NCBI RefSeq assembly: GCF_016801865.2
Contig: NC_068939.1
Coordinates: forward strand, 144,026,756 to 144,090,755
Source: Culex pipiens pallens
Lineage: Eukaryota > Arthropoda > Insecta > Diptera > Culicidae
Direction of reading: 5' to 3'
Length of the DNA stretch: 64,000 bases
Part shown: positions 45,152-59,000 of the stretch, piece after piece
Numbering within the stretch: position 1 is the first letter of the stretch
Layout of the letters: each line of letters starts with the position of its first letter
Notes under the pieces: model-generated
Database searches by the model: none
Told to the model about the DNA's origin: nothing
Seen by the model: only the letters and a program-made list of their open reading frames with translations
Made by a program: the position numbers and the translations under genes

Positions 45152-47212
45152 CTCCCGATTCTAAGCTTTAAATCCGGCAAAAATTCAAGTTCTGAAACGC
45201 CGCAGAACCGAGTCCGATGGTTCGATCTGGTCGGGTGTGTGTTTACAAAAACGAGTTTGACAGTTCTTGACGTCAAATTTTGATGGCACCACTGCAGCAA
45301 AAAGTTCATTTTCGGGGGGTCCATCGCTGTAGGGAACGCTTGCGTTCGTGTAATTACCGCAGCTTTGCACTCTGGTGGACAGTAGCATAACCAAATGTTT
45401 AACCTTTCAGCTGTCACGCTTTGTACTACACTTTAATGATTTTGTGTTATTCGCGATCAAAAGCTCAAAAATTCCGACAGATGGCGCAAAGCATCGAAGA
45501 CTGACGATTCAAATTTTCGCTGTTCGGTTACATAGGAATGCAAACTTAAAATTGAATTTACAGCTCATAGAACAACTTTTGAGAAAAAAATTCAAGTATT
45601 ACGATTGTTAACTCTTTGTCCTCTATAAATTAACGCAATAAAAAAAAAATGAAAAAAAAAATTATTTTGAAAAAATAATATTGTTTAAAATGATAGAGCA
45701 TCAAAAGTTAACAAAGTATCAGCTCGAATTTTTGCTCAAAAGTTGTTCTCAACGCTGGAATTTAACAAAACAGAATTCGCATACATAACCTCAAAGGGCG
45801 GAAATTTCAATCGACATTCTTCGCTCTGTTCTGCTACTCAACACTAGGTGTCGCCTGTCGTTTGGCTCTTGAACGGCAATTGCGGATTTCAGAGATTTTG
45901 CAACAATCTTGGAAGCTCCTCAACAATAGGGTCCTAAAACCCTTTATCAATTTTTATGTTTAAAACACCCGATTAAAACACGTTCCGGATATTTTTTTCC
46001 ATTTTAATGCAAAAAAATAATTTGACAAGACAACCTTTTTGTATGGATTAACTATGGTCCCCTCGGAACGAGCTGTCAAGTAGGACCTATTCTGTCAAAA
46101 AAGCTGCATGATTAATTTTTGAAAATTGATTTCAAATCCATTTTCAATCCTTTGCGGTCATTCGTTTTTTACTTTAGTGAAAATTGGTCTGGCCCACAGG
46201 CTTTTGAAGTCAAATTGGGTACTAAAGCCATATGTCCATTTTTATGTACAACGGTAAAAATCACGATTAAAAACCATTTCTGTTTTGTTTTCCATTTTAA
46301 TGCAAAAAAAAATTACAAGACAACATTTTTTCGATGGATCAACTATGGTCCCCTTGGAGCGAACTGTCAAGTAGGACCTTTTCTGTCAAGAAGGGCCGTG
46401 AAGTTAATTTTTAAAAATTGAATTGAAAATCCATTTTAAATCCTTTGAGGTCGTTCAAAAGGTCATTGTACTCAGAAAAATAAGCTTTATCGTTGTGAAC
46501 AACAATATCACAAATTTAAGCTTAATTTTAGGACCCAATTGATTTTAAAACGACTTGCGAAAATAGCTTCACAAACATTTGCCTAAGTTATTTTTATTGG
46601 TCATCTGAGTTCCGATTTCATTGATGAAAAACGGACAAATCTCAATGTTGGACAGGCCTGATAAACAGCTTTGGCTTTCGGAGACAAAAATAAAACCTAA
46701 CAAGAGTTTCTTCAAAATATGAACACTTTATTATTTTTAAAAAATATGGTAAACTTATCGAGCAAGGTATTCGGCAATCCCTGGGAATCTAAATCTAGGT
46801 TCATGGTGGTGTCATTGTTTGTCCTTCTTTATAGGACATCTAGGAAATCAAACAAACCTTACTACTACCTACTGGCAGTTATCTGGGATAAGATCAAACA
46901 CACTTGTTCAATGCCATTCTCTTCCTTTCTCAAAGAAAGTCAAATGCAGTGCTTACTATAGCTATCAGATGGACAGAGTACGTTTCTTGGTAGAATTAAA
47001 AATAGAATTTTAGAAAATTGCTAAACATCTCGTCCAATATTGCCTCATTTTAGTAATGTAAACTTTTAGCTCGTTTTAAATTCTGCCACCAAATTTTGCT
47101 TAACAATTACATTTAATCGCGTACTCCAAAAAATATACTATTATGAAATGAAGGAAAACCAAGTCAAATGCACACAAAACAAACTAAACTAAAGAATTAC
47201 GCGAAGCCTCGT
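45152..47212. other. Intergenic between IntS10 and PIG-B
   Basis: No gene was recognised. The promoter of IntS10 would lie just right of 45151. It contains a diverged tandem duplication (about 45986-46170 and 46294-46462). An open frame at 46119-46421 falls in this duplicated block and has no recognisable domain. Confidence 0.5.
45986..46462. repeat. Diverged tandem duplication, period about 305 bp
   Basis: Both units contain TTTAATGCAAAAAA, ACTATGGTCCCCT(C/T)GGA, CTGTCAAGTAGGACC and a run ending in AATCCTTTG(C/A)GGTC in the same order. No element ends are apparent. Confidence 0.65.
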
Positions 47213-50153
47213 TTAGGCCTCCCCCGCTTCCTCTTCAGCAGGATTATCGGTCGTTTCCTGCGCGATCGGCACCTCCGTAGAGGGCTTCGTCGGATCAAAC
47301 CGCTCGTAAATTACCACATTTCCACCAATCCGGTCGGTGGTGTAGTCCGAATGGAAGAACGACTCCTTCGGTCTGTACACCGACAAAAAGTCCTTGATGC
47401 GCGGCTCCAAGCTGTCGAACGCGATCACGTGGCTGGGCAGGGCGCTGCGTGGGTGCACCGGCAGGTTCTTCCTAATCCAGCCCATCGGGTCGCTGTAGAA
47501 GGTGTCCGCTTCGTCCGAGTAGTTTTCGACCCCGTTGAGGTTTGGCTCGCACCGCAGGAAGCGCATCGTCGTGTTGTGGTGCACGTGGCTGTGGTACGGC
47601 GTCGAGTGGCAGGGCATCAGGAATATAAGCTTGGCCGGTTGATCGAACTCGTCACGATAGGTGCGCGAAATGGACTGCAGCGACGACATCACGTCCAGCG
47701 TACCCCGTTGGTGAACCCAGCTGAGGTAGCCTGCCGGCAGGACGTTGCCAACGAGTAAGCCGATGGCAGTGAGCCAGACGAGTTTCCTAAAATGGAAATG
47801 TGATTTAACTAATAATTTAAATGTATGATAGAGTACAAACATACCCGGAAGCCTTTCTACTCCAGCGAGACAGATAATCTGCGGACACGTACAGGCAAAG
47901 CGGCAGAATCTGCAGGATGAAACGGAACTCCTTGTGTGGAAGCAGAGAGTAAATCACCAACGTGAAAGTGATCACGGTCAGCAGGATGGACCGTTCCTTG
48001 AAGGTTTGTCGATTTCGGATGGTTTCCACCGCAGCGAACAAGAACGGCAGAGTTCCGACTCCGAGTACGGTTGGAAGACCCACATTAGCGTACCAGTACC
48101 ACGGGTGCTCTCCGTAGAAGCTGCCGACACCCTTGAGAACGTTGTAACGGAGAAACTCGTACGGCGATACCAGCAGCGATCCATGCAGGAAGCTGTCCAA
48201 ACCCACGGTGGCGGTCCCGACAATTAATCCATAGAGTAAATAGCGCTTCAGCAGCACTTCCCAAATCGGGTGGGTTGACTTCTTCAGATGGTACAAGCAC
48301 AGTGGGACCCACGGGATAGCGGACGTCGGTCTAATGAATACGGACAGCGCAACCGGCAACAAAAACTTGGTACACTCGGACGCGCCCCACGGGAAGTAAC
48401 TGAGAGCAATCACCGTGAGCGAGGTTTCCAGTGTGTTGGATAGGGTACGCGACGCCGTGTAGAACCAGAACCACGAGGTGGCCAGCACAAAAGCGGACCA
48501 CTTGCTCTTGTTTGACCACAGGTAGAAACGATAGTCCGAGTAGGCCGAGAGCAGGGCTTGCAGTATGCGCGGCAGTAGCACCAGCAGCTCTACGCAATCG
48601 AGATTAACCAGGGCCAGGAGCTTGTAGAGGCCTGCGATCAGTGATGGGTACACGTAGCTGCGTATTCCTTCGGTCCATTCCCAGGTTAGATGGCCGTAGC
48701 TAAAAGAAAGAGAAAAGATATGTTGATCTCAATGGGTTCAATGTTATTACTAGTTTCTAATATTTTCTTAATTCTTACAGTCTCATACCGTTAGTTTAAA
48801 GGTCAAGTACTTACCAAGAAAATTTAAATATATTTACGGATTGTAGAGTCAGAGTCGGGACTTTTTGAGAAGCGGGAGTCGAAGTCGGCAAATCATGAAA
48901 AGTCGATGTCTGAGTCAGCGAACAAATAACGTATCATTGTGAATTACTGGATTCAACTCCAATTCCGGATAGTTTTGGAAATTTTGCCGAGTTAGATTTG
49001 CAATTTGTAATTGTTATTAAGATTCAATTTTTATTTTTAAAATACCAAACTTAAAGGCGGATATAAAAGCTCATTTTCACTGAAACTACCCCATTTCGGA
49101 TCTTTTTGAATTTAGCGAGTCAAAGTTAAAACCAGTTAAAATCACGGTTGAAATATTAGTACGTCAAGTATTTTGAAAAACATTTCTCCATTACTACTTT
49201 TTGCTGTCTTCCTGGTTAGGTCCAAAGTAAAAAAGCAAGCAAACGTCTGTGTGTACGGTTCAAATATAAAGGAAGTATTGGACTATAATAAACAAACAAA
49301 CTCGCACGTTTTCGTGTTTGACAGTCTACTAAACTCGCAATCTTGCTTAAGGCAAACTCTCAAATAAAGCTAAATGTATGCAGGCTTACGTTTCTGCAAA
49401 CAAATGCAGGCAAACTGTCAAAAAGTGCTAATTTGACAAACATGTCATAGTCTAATACCTCCTTATATCGATTTTCTAAGCCACGGCAAATACATTTTTG
49501 CCTTCCTCATCTCACTGAGAAAATGCTATAAAATCACTGGAGAAATGGAATCCTTGATTAGACCTCCTAGACCCACCTTCATATAAACATATGAACTAAG
49601 AATCAAATTCTGACCAAATGTCTGTGACGGATATCGATCAAAAAATTTGCACTCGATAATCTCGGCACTAACTAAACCGATTTTGGTCTCATTCGATCCT
49701 TCTTGGGGTCCCATAAGTCGCTATTGAAAATGGTGTATAAATTGCCAGAAAAGCCTTAACTTTATTTTTGAAATCCATAAAAATCTTTATTTTCACCCCC
49801 TTCATTACACCCAATTTATTCCATCATGGCACCCCTCGTGGAAAACCAAAACAAACAATTTAGCGTGGACACAAAACCCACGTGATGGGAGTTCATTTCG
49901 GAAGCGTTTTTTTCTTGCCTCCCCAAATGAACACAAAATTTAAAATTCTTCCTCCCCGCAGCGCCTCAGGACTTCCCTCAAACACCGCTCCACCCGAGAA
50001 CAACAACAAGAAGACAACTCACCCAAACGCCAGCCGATGGGCCACCTCCAGACTCTGCCAGTACTCGTCCGGAACGTACCAGGTCCTGACGAGGAACACC
50101 GACGCCACTCGGAGGGCCACGAAAAACAACAGAACCTTGTTGAGCAGCAGCAT
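47213..50153 (-). CDS. PIGB: GPI mannosyltransferase 3 (PIG-B)
   Basis: Endoplasmic reticulum mannosyltransferase (GT22 family) that adds the third mannose of the GPI anchor core from dolichol-phosphate-mannose. Three minus-strand exons: 50023-50153, 47845-48699, 47213-47786; GT-AG, phases consistent, 519 residues, close to insect and human lengths. N-terminal helix is followed by a luminal loop with WYVPDEYWQSLEVAH (D29/E30 are the expected catalytic acidic pair); multiple hydrophobic helices follow; the family hallmark HKEFRF lies near residue 300 (LLPHKEFRFIL). The C-terminus after residue 330 is luminal and ends in an acidic tail (PAEEEAGEA). Intron 1 (48700-50022, about 1.3 kb) contains GACTCC-like repeats and a fold-back fragment. 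Aos1 lies upstream on the same strand. Confidence 0.94.
49494..49733. mobile_element. Fold-back family fragment in PIG-B intron
   Basis: Contains TGCCTTCCTCATCTCACTGA, GCTATAAAATCACTGGAGAA, CAAATGTCTGTG and GGGGTCCCATAAGTC in the order found in one half of the element at 16797-18982. The fragment lies in the first intron of PIG-B. Confidence 0.65.
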
Positions 50154-51177
50154 GATTCTTCCGACCGTTTAAATTTCACTCAGCAATCCGGCCTTCCGCC
50201 CGGAAAGAGGAAGAAGAGTTGACGCGTGCTTTCCGGAATTTGAATTTCTCAGTCCAATCGTGCGCGAAACCGGTCGCAAACTAGCACTTTAACGAAACCG
50301 TCACTGGCCGAGCATGGCGGGATCGGCTTTAACTACAAAACTCGCGAAAATAACGGGAAAATTAGTGGAAACTGAGCGGACACCCGCGCCGAACCGGGGC
50401 CTCCTCGAAGAACTTGGCACACAGACACACACAAACTTGCGTTGTGCGGCGTGTTGGAAACGAAAATAAACTTCTCGCTTTGAAGGCTGGAGTCACTTTT
50501 GGGAGTGGTGTAATGTTTGAATTTTGAGTCTGACTTTAACGAATTTGAGCTTTCTCTTATTTTTAGCTATTAATGTTATAAAAATTCTTACATTTTCGTT
50601 TCAAGTCTCAACAGTTTCTAGAAATTTCAACTGAATTAAATATTTTTAACGACAATACCACTCAAACATTACACGCCATTTCGAAATCACTCGCTAGAAC
50701 CGTTGATGACGTACTTGTTTTCATTTCACTTGCCTTGCGTTGATGTGTTCGCGAGGGGGATGACGTAACCATGGCGCGTTTCAACGTTTTTCATTCTCGA
50801 CGAGGGGTTCGTAGATGGAAGAGAAAGTTGGTAATTTTCCCTTCTAGCGGGCGGTAGCAAAAGTTCGTGTTGGGAATTCGGTGTGATTTGACGTAGGGCT
50901 ACGCGTTGAACATGAATGTTCCGGAAAAGATCAGACAGCAGGTGTGTACGACAACAGAGCGCCAGGCAAATACCGGATACGATGAATGTATGTATGAAGG
51001 GACACTTCGTATAGACGCCCTTGCTCCCATCACGTCAATGAAGGAGCGACGAGAAATTAATAAGCATGCATGGCATGGCCAAACACTCAGTAATGAAGCT
51101 GGCATTCCACACCTCACAGCGAACGACCGAGGGAACACCCTACCGCGTATATAGTAAAATTAGTGGAACTTGTTACA
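50154..51177. other. Spacer between PIG-B and Aos1
   Basis: Holds the PIG-B promoter (GC-rich around 50230-50420) and a stretch with overlapping open frames on both strands at 50899-51154 without recognisable domain. I see no defined element ends. Confidence 0.45.
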
Positions 51178-51183
51178 TTTATT
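51178..51183 (-). terminator. Poly(A) signal AATAAA of Aos1
   Basis: Plus-strand TTTATT is AATAAA on the minus strand, about 70 bp after the Aos1 stop codon. Confidence 0.6.
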
Positions 51184-51251
51184 GAATGGTTACATCTGCA
51201 CGGTTAGAGTTGATATTATACTGTCTTAAAAAATAATCCGCACGCGCCTCC

Positions 51252-52587
51252 CTAAGCGTCCGCGACCCCGATCGATTCGATGAATCCGCAGCAGCTCTCC
51301 GGATCGAACAGGAATACGTTGTGGTGGGGTGCCTCCTTCTGGGAGACGGTCTTGATGATCTCGTGGGCAACCGCTCCACCCACGATGGCTGCGGCCGGCG
51401 AGATCTGGGCGAACACGTGCACCAGGGCCGAATCCGGCACCAGTTGGGGTGCGATTTCGTCGCGGATTTTGCGCAGCTTCTCCAACTCGGCGTCCCGTTC
51501 CGTGTACAGCGGGTCGCGTCCCTCGACGTCGCGGAACTTTTGCAAAACACGCAGCAGCGGCAACGCCGGTCCGGATCGCTTGAGCTTGCGGGCGTACGAC
51601 TGGGCGGTAAAGTCGAAATCGAGCACCGCCTGGTACGCGGGATAGGACAGGGTGCGCTTCACCGTCGACGTGACCAGCTCGGTTTTGGTCTTCTCGTGGG
51701 GCTTCGAGATGATCTTGTGCTTCACGACGTCCTCGGCAAAGTTGTGTTCCTGCAGGTCGGCGAAGCTGAACCCAAACATGCCCCACAAATCAGCCGCGAA
51801 GAACTTCACATTTGCGCTGCGGCACACTCCATCTATGCGAACCAGCTGCTCGGTCGGTGCCCCGATGATGCACACCACGTCGAACCCTTTGAAGTAATCG
51901 TCCGTCTTATCCGCCAGCTTCTCCGTGTCCGCCTTCAGCTCCACCATCGGGTTCAGATGCTGGGCACGACCGAGCGATGCCTCGGCACGGTTCGTTCCCA
52001 GTGCGGTTTGCGGAGCCAGAAATTGCGAGCAAAAGTCCGACTCCTTGACGAGCTGATCGTCGAGCAGCGTGACGGCCTTCACGCCCGACAGGATAATGTT
52101 CTTGGCGATCTCGGCGCCAAGACCGTTCAGGCCGGCGATCAGGATTCGGGCGGCGCGAAGTCTACAAAGAAAAGGTTGCGACACGATAAGATACAGTAAG
52201 GTCATTATTGAGCAAACTCATCCCGTTTCAACGAATCATCTCTGCGGAAAACGTTGCATGGTAGGTCTGGCCAATCTTTATTCGTAATTTATATTTGCAT
52301 TGTAATGCAGTAAAGTTTTCTAAATGTTAATATTGATGAAAACATCCAAACAACTTGAAATTTAGTTTATACAAGAAATAATTATTATTGTAAAAAAGTA
52401 AAACAAATCTCATCAAACGTAGTCCCACGTCAATCGCATTTGCCTGCAACAGCTCCCCCCAAACTTTGAGGTTAGAATGCACCCCGAAGGCTTACCTCTT
52501 CTGCGAGTCGAGTCCCCAGAGGCGAATCTGCCGGTCGTACAGCTCTGCTTCCTGCTCGGTCAGCTCGATTCCGTTGGCCTCGACCAT
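51252..52587 (-). CDS. Aos1: SUMO-activating enzyme subunit 1 (Aos1/SAE1)
   Basis: Regulatory subunit of the heterodimeric SUMO E1; together with Uba2/SAE2 it adenylates SUMO before transfer to Ubc9. Two minus-strand exons: 52496-52587 and 51252-52161, GT-AG, phase 2, giving 333 residues (human SAE1 is 346). Diagnostic marks: YDRQIRLWG (residues 17-25), nucleotide-binding glycine loop GLNGLG (41-46) with GAEIAKNIILSGV, D-rich strand TLLDD, and the C-terminal AAIVGGAVAHEIIKTVSQ helix of the ThiF/E1 fold. As expected for this subunit there is no catalytic cysteine domain. The start was chosen at MVEANGIELTE, the usual beginning of the adenylation domain; an upstream in-frame ATG exists at 52773 (a 62-residue basic extension, unlikely to be part of the conserved protein). 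It is divergent from the dynein light chain gene. Confidence 0.95.
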
Positions 52588-53024
52588 TTTCACGTAGATG
52601 CTTCGCCCAAACGCGACTTTTACAACAAATAAAACCGGATTTCTCGCTGCACTACGGCGTCTTTCGTTTGCAAATTTTCGGGAAGCGGCTTTTGTTTGAG
52701 GTTCTTTTTGACAAGTCGATGAACTCCGTGAAGATGAACTTTTTGCACTGAAACAAAAAGCTTTCGAGTTCATTCAAAGTGTTTTGCGAATCTCACAGAC
52801 CTTGAAGTTTTGCTAAACCTTGCTCACCCCGGGAAACGCAAAATCAAAACAAACGCGAAAAAAACTGCAAATTTGAACAAGACCTCAAAAATTAAATAAA
52901 AATTAGTTTTGCTCAAAAAATCGCAACATAAAAACATCAAACAAGGTGAATATTAAACCATCTTTTAGTGTAAAGTGCCATCCACTGAACAAAACTGTGA
53001 TAGCTGAAAAATCTCTCAAACAAA
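52588..53024. promoter_or_regulatory. Divergent promoter region, Aos1 / dynein light chain
   Basis: The start codons of the two head-to-head genes are 437 bp apart, so a shared bidirectional promoter is likely. No TATA box stands out. Confidence 0.5.
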
Positions 53025-56000
53025 ATGCTCCAGCAAGAGCAACTGCTCAAGGTGGACCGGCCGTGTCCGGATCCGGACCCGAAAGTTGCCGCAGAATCGG
53101 CCCCTCAGCCGCCGCCGGCCACCTACCAGATGAGGCCCACGCTGGAGCAAACGTTCAAGTCAGAGAAGATCAAGCAAATCATCGGCACCGTGCTGAACGA
53201 TACGCTGAGCGGTAAGTTGGGTGGCGGGGGACCGTAAAATGGGCAAAACACAGCAGTTAATTATTCGTAGACTTTGTGATTTTTCAACCTCAATTCAAAA
53301 AAAGAAAAGAATCATTTTTGCCTAGTCAAAGTGTGAAAAAGCTTGAATTTTTCGATATTAATGTAAATTAAAATAATTTTAAAAGCTATTATTCTCCATC
53401 CAAAAATATCGTACAAAAAAGCAGCTAAAAAATAATCAGTAGGTCGATGCCTCTGTGCTATCTTATGCTAACTGGATAGGAATCCCAGCAAGCTTAGTAC
53501 AAGAGATCACATAGGCATCGAGGTATGTGTAAAAAACCTAAATATTTTATTGACCAAACGAACGTTAGTCAACCAGTTAAATGAAATAATTTGAAATTGC
53601 TAATCATCAAATTCCAAAATTCTATGAATCTAAAATTCCAAGACACCAGAATTTTAAAATTCAAGAAAATATTGAAATTTTTAAATTTAAGAAAAATATA
53701 AACCTGAATTCAAGAATTAACAAAATTTTAAGTTCCCAAAATTAAAAAGAACTATAAATTTAAAACTGAATAAATAATTTAAAAAAATAGAAATTTAATA
53801 GCTCCAAAATTTAAATAAATCGGGATTCAAAAATTACGAATTTAAAAAATAACAAAAAAATAATTCGAGCATTCACATATTTTAAAGTTCCACAAATATA
53901 AAATTGTAAAAAAAAAAAACAAAATAAAACCGAACTAAAATTAATTCAGTGATAATTCAACAAATCTTAAGTCCGGATTGAAATTCAACAAATCTCCGGA
54001 TTTTGTTTATTGCTCAAATTGATCAGTGAAAAGTCATAAGAAAAACCGTTAACCGTAAACCAAAATTTACAAAGAAAAAAGTTAAACCCAGTTTTTTTTA
54101 TTTATCATCATAAAAGAATAATTCTGAGGTTTTAAAATTCTGACATTCTAAAAAAATTTATAATTTATTTATTTTATAACATTATATTTTATGCAGGCCA
54201 AGGATTGATACCTAAGAGCATGCAATGGCACTGACCTTGTTGCGTGCTCTTCGGTTGACGTCCACGTAAGGAACATCCTGGAAGGAGCGTAACTAACTAC
54301 ATCCGTAGTTCTGTTAGATCATCCGAATTATCTTGATCAGAACAGTATAGCTCTGGTTCCTTGCGAGTGTCCTATTTTCTTACCTCCACGTTGGCTTGGT
54401 TTTCATGATGACCTAGCTGGTGGCCTGTGGAAACGGATCGTAAACCTTTGACCACCGCGGGTCAGAGTCGAGACGGCTAAAAGAAAGGGGCGCGACAATG
54501 TGGGAAAGGGAAGTAATTTGTGATTGTAGACGGTATTGTTTCGATTCGCAGTATGTTGAGTCAACTGCTGTGGATGTGGCAAATGGGCAGTATTCATGAT
54601 TGCTGGGAGTCGCAGGACTCTCGCCCTTTGCTGTTAGTAAGTATCCAGCAAAGCAAAGGGTATAGCATGCATTTGGTACTGTCAACTCCCATTCGGCTGT
54701 GTTCTCGTCGCTGTCATGTTGTAAACTGGAGCCGAGGGAGGTCCTGTTGTGAATTCTAGGTAGAATTCGCCATCACCCAAGACACGAAGGCACGAAGGAT
54801 AGACCATGTCTTGGGGGGTGAAAGGATGATAGGATTTAGTGATAATACCACAATTTTAATATTTGTCTTTTCTCTTATTTCAGAGGATGTCTGGTATGAT
54901 TTCTAAGTGTTGCAGAAGCCTTCCGCTCTACATAATGCGGTCTTCCTTCTATCATTTCCTGTATTTTGAAAAAGGTGATGCGCCGAATGTGGACATATAG
55001 TTTATCACACTTACTCCATACGGTGTGAACGTGAAATGCTGTATGTTTGCAATTGGTGCATTGGCTATTTTCAAAACAAGCTAGATTTTTTCTATTATTT
55101 TAAGATAAAATTTAGTAAAATCTATCCATCTATTTACTTTGCTATTGCTATAACTTGTCCCTTACCTCACAAACTTTAACTACTCTATTCTTCAAACTTG
55201 GAATCGCAATACATTATTGTAGAAATGTAACTGCTGAAAAATTGGTAAGAAATTTGGGCATAACGGTTGTTAATATGATTAAAGGTACGTTCATTCTGTA
55301 TTATTATATATATTAACTATTCTAGTTTATTTGTCCTGTCCCATATTTCACAACTTCAGTTGTTTTCTTGTACACTTCTCGTTACAAGTTGGTAGTTCTG
55401 TCTAGTTGCAAAATAAGGTTTCTTTATTCTTTATTTCTGTGTTATTCTGTTATTCAATGTTCGATTTTATTTTACATTGTACTTATCCCATTTTTTCTCT
55501 TTTTCTCTTTCATGTACCGTGCGTGCATACGATGACCGAAAAAGTCATTGTTTCAGCCAACACACGTGTATTTTTCACAAAGCCGCGAAACAGAACAAGT
55601 ATTTTTATAAGTGCGTGAATAACAATCGGTCGTTAAAGCTCGAAAAAATAAATAAATGTGAGAACAATATCGCGCCGTGGTTCAGTGATAATAAGTCCAT
55701 GAAAGTAGACGACGATTCCGCATGAAGAATATAGCGGAAATTATGTGTTAATTGCACAATGGATGAAGGTTTGAAGTTGACACTATCAAAAGGGAATGGT
55801 AAGATGCAATAGTAATATTGCTAGGTTTGATAGTGTCAAAAGGTAAGATCAAGGAATAAGGATTATATGAAACTATATTGTCATAATTATTGTATTCACT
55901 GAAATTCTATCCGCTTTCTACCCCCAATGTGTCCTGCACTGGGGGTGCCTGGGGTAACTTCGAGTTGACCTGGGCCGCCCGAGGAATTATGTCGTAGGTG

Positions 56001-59000
56001 GCTCGTGTACAGGTTCACTCACCTCTCCTCGCGGCAAGGTTTTCCGTAGGTCTACACTCGAACATGCAACATGGGACAGCATGAATCTTCAGCTGAAGCC
56101 GGACGAATGTATTCCGAAATTACAGAATTACAGAATTACAGATTCGCAGTATGTTGAGTCAACTGCTGTGGATGTACCTGAAACATCGCACAACGGGGTT
56201 TCTCTTCTCTTCATTCTCAGTTACCACCTATCTCCTTTTTTATTTTGCTCTACTGATTCTCAATTCTTCACTGATTCTTCTATTTAATATCCATCATTTG
56301 ATTTTGATTTTACTAACTTTTGATTCTCTTATCTCTCAAAGCTTTTCCACTCTTTTTTACCAATTGATACTGCTGTAACAAACTTTGTTTTTTTTTTTTT
56401 TTTCCTTAAAAATATACTTTTCCTTAATGTACTAGTAATATCAAGTCTATTTATCATTCGCCTAATCTTTTTTGATTTTATTGCGAATTTATTTATTTGA
56501 ATAATTCTTTATCTGTCCTATAAATTATCATTACTATAATCTAAGCTTGTTTTGTATCTCTATTTATTAACTATTGTCTAATTTTACATCTAATACATCT
56601 AGCTTCTCATTTTTATTCTTTAAAATACGATCATCATTCTCTTACAATTGATACTTGATTTTTATAAAATAAATTCTCTTTTACTGTCTATTGTTTTCAA
56701 TCTTCACCCTTTTTTCAAACAAGTGAGGTTTGAGCCCTTACTCAATACATGGAAAGGTTAAAGGATTAACACAAATATTACTATTGTATTTTTGGTAAAC
56801 TTTTATAACATGCTTAGAACCAAAAATTGTAACAAAACACCGCGACAAAAGAAATAGCAACATATAAACACGACTCAACACTAGGAAAGATTTCAGGAGA
56901 AAACAATACACAGTAAAATAACAATTAGTTTTTGAATTCAAACTAAAAAATAAAACAGTTTTTGCTTTAATAAAAGTTGATAGGCACACTATAAATGGTT
57001 AGGCGCTTATACTTACATCAAACCCTACGTAATGTACCACCCCCGGCCGAGTTAAAATGCGTAACCGGAAAAGAAGGTGTGCATGCCTGGCACGAACACT
57101 CAAAGCGTGTTCTAGCGTGCTGCTCGTACTGACTCAGAGCAAGGGTGAGATGTAGGTGTAAGGGCAGTGCGTGTTCGTCGGGAACCTGGTGCATAAGATC
57201 GGTCAAGGCCCGTTCTTACACTGAAAATTGCGAATTGCGAATTTATAACATTATATTTTATATTATTTGTATTTATATTTTATTTTTCAAAAATATACCG
57301 AAGGTACAACCTTTTTTGTATACATTGACTTATGTAAATGATAAGGACCTTATGTTTCATCATCATTATAATTATAATATAATAATATTCATAATTTATA
57401 GTGGCAAATGGGCAGTATACATGATTGCTGAGTGTCGCAGGACTCTCGCCCTTTGCTATTAGTAAGTATCCAGCAAAGCAAAGGGTATAGCATGCATTTG
57501 ATACTGTCAACTCCCATTCGGCTGTGTTCTCGTCGCTGTCATGTTGTAAACTGGAGCCGAGGGAGGTCCTGTTGTGAATTCTAGTTGGAGGTGGTCCGAA
57601 GATCATTGAAGAAGGTAGAATTCGCCATCACCCAAGACACGAAGGCACGAAGGATAGACCATGTCTTGGGGGGTGAAAGGATGATAGGATTTAGTGATAA
57701 TACCACAATTTTAATATTTGTCTTTCTCTCTTATTTCAGAGGATGCCTGTTCTGAGTTCTAAGTGTTGCAGAAGCCTTCCGCTCTACATAATGGAGCCTT
57801 CCTTCTATCATTTCCTGTATTTTGAAAAAAGTGATGCGCCGAATGTCGACATATAGTTTATCACACTTACTCCATACGGTGTGAGCGTGAAATGCTGTAT
57901 GTTTGCAATTGGTGCATTGGCTATTTTCAAATCAGGCTAGATTTTTCCTATTATTTTAAGATAAAATTTAGTAAAATCTATCCATCTATTTATTTTGCTA
58001 TTGCTATAACTTGTCCCTTACCTCACAAACTTTAACTACTCTATTCTTCAAACTTGGAATCGCAATACATTATTGTAGAAATGTAACAGTTGAAAAAAAA
58101 TGGTAAGAAATTTGGGCATAACTGTTATTAATATGATTAAAGGTACGTTCAATCTGTTTTATTATATATATTAACTATTCTAGTTTGTTTGTCCTGTCCC
58201 ATATTTCACAACTTCAGTTGTTATCTTGTAAACTTCTCGTTACAAGTTGGTAGTTCTGTCTAGTTGCAAAATAAGGTTTCTTTATTCTTTCTTTATGTGT
58301 TAGTCTGTTATTCAATGTTCGATTTTATTTTACATTGTACTTATCCCATTTTTTCTCTTTCTCTTTTTCTCTTTCATGTACCTTGCGAGCATACGATGAC
58401 CAAAAAAGTCATTGTATAAGCCAACACACGTGTATTTTTCACAAAGCCGCGAAACAGAACAAGTATTTTTATAAGTGCGTGAATAACAATCGGTCGTTGA
58501 AGCTCAAAAAATGTGAGAACAATATCGCGCCGTGGTTCAGTGATAATAAGGCGAAGAAAGTAGACGACGATTCCGCATGAAGAATATAGCGGAAATTATG
58601 TGTTAATTGCACAATGGATGAAGGTTTGAAGTTGACACTATCAAAAGGGAATGGTAAGATGCAATAGTAATATTGCTAGGTTTGATAGTGTCAAAAGGTA
58701 AGATCAAGGAATAGGGATTATATGAAACTATATTGTCATAATTATTGTATTCACTGAAATATCTATCCGCTTTCTACCCCCAATGTGTCCTGCACTGGGG
58801 GTGCCTGGGGTAACTTCGAGTTGACCTGGGCCGCCCGAGGAATTATGTCGTAGGTGGTTCGTGTACTTCTCACTCACCTCTCCTCGCGGCAAGGTTTTCC
58901 GTAGGTCTACACTCGAACATGCAACATGGGACAGCATGAATCTTCAGCTGAAGCCGGACGAATGTATTCCGAAATTACAGAAATTACAGAATTACAGAAT

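Noticed and set aside
52588..52773. A 62-residue N-terminal extension of Aos1
   Set aside because: The extra residues are Ser/Lys/Arg-rich without family similarity, and the conserved protein starts at the internal ATG (52587).
54578..58998. An LTR retrotransposon (1.6-kb direct repeats as LTRs flanking 1.3 kb)
   Set aside because: The two copies have different target duplications and ATTACAGA tails, and no gag-pol lies between them; they are independent retroposon insertions.
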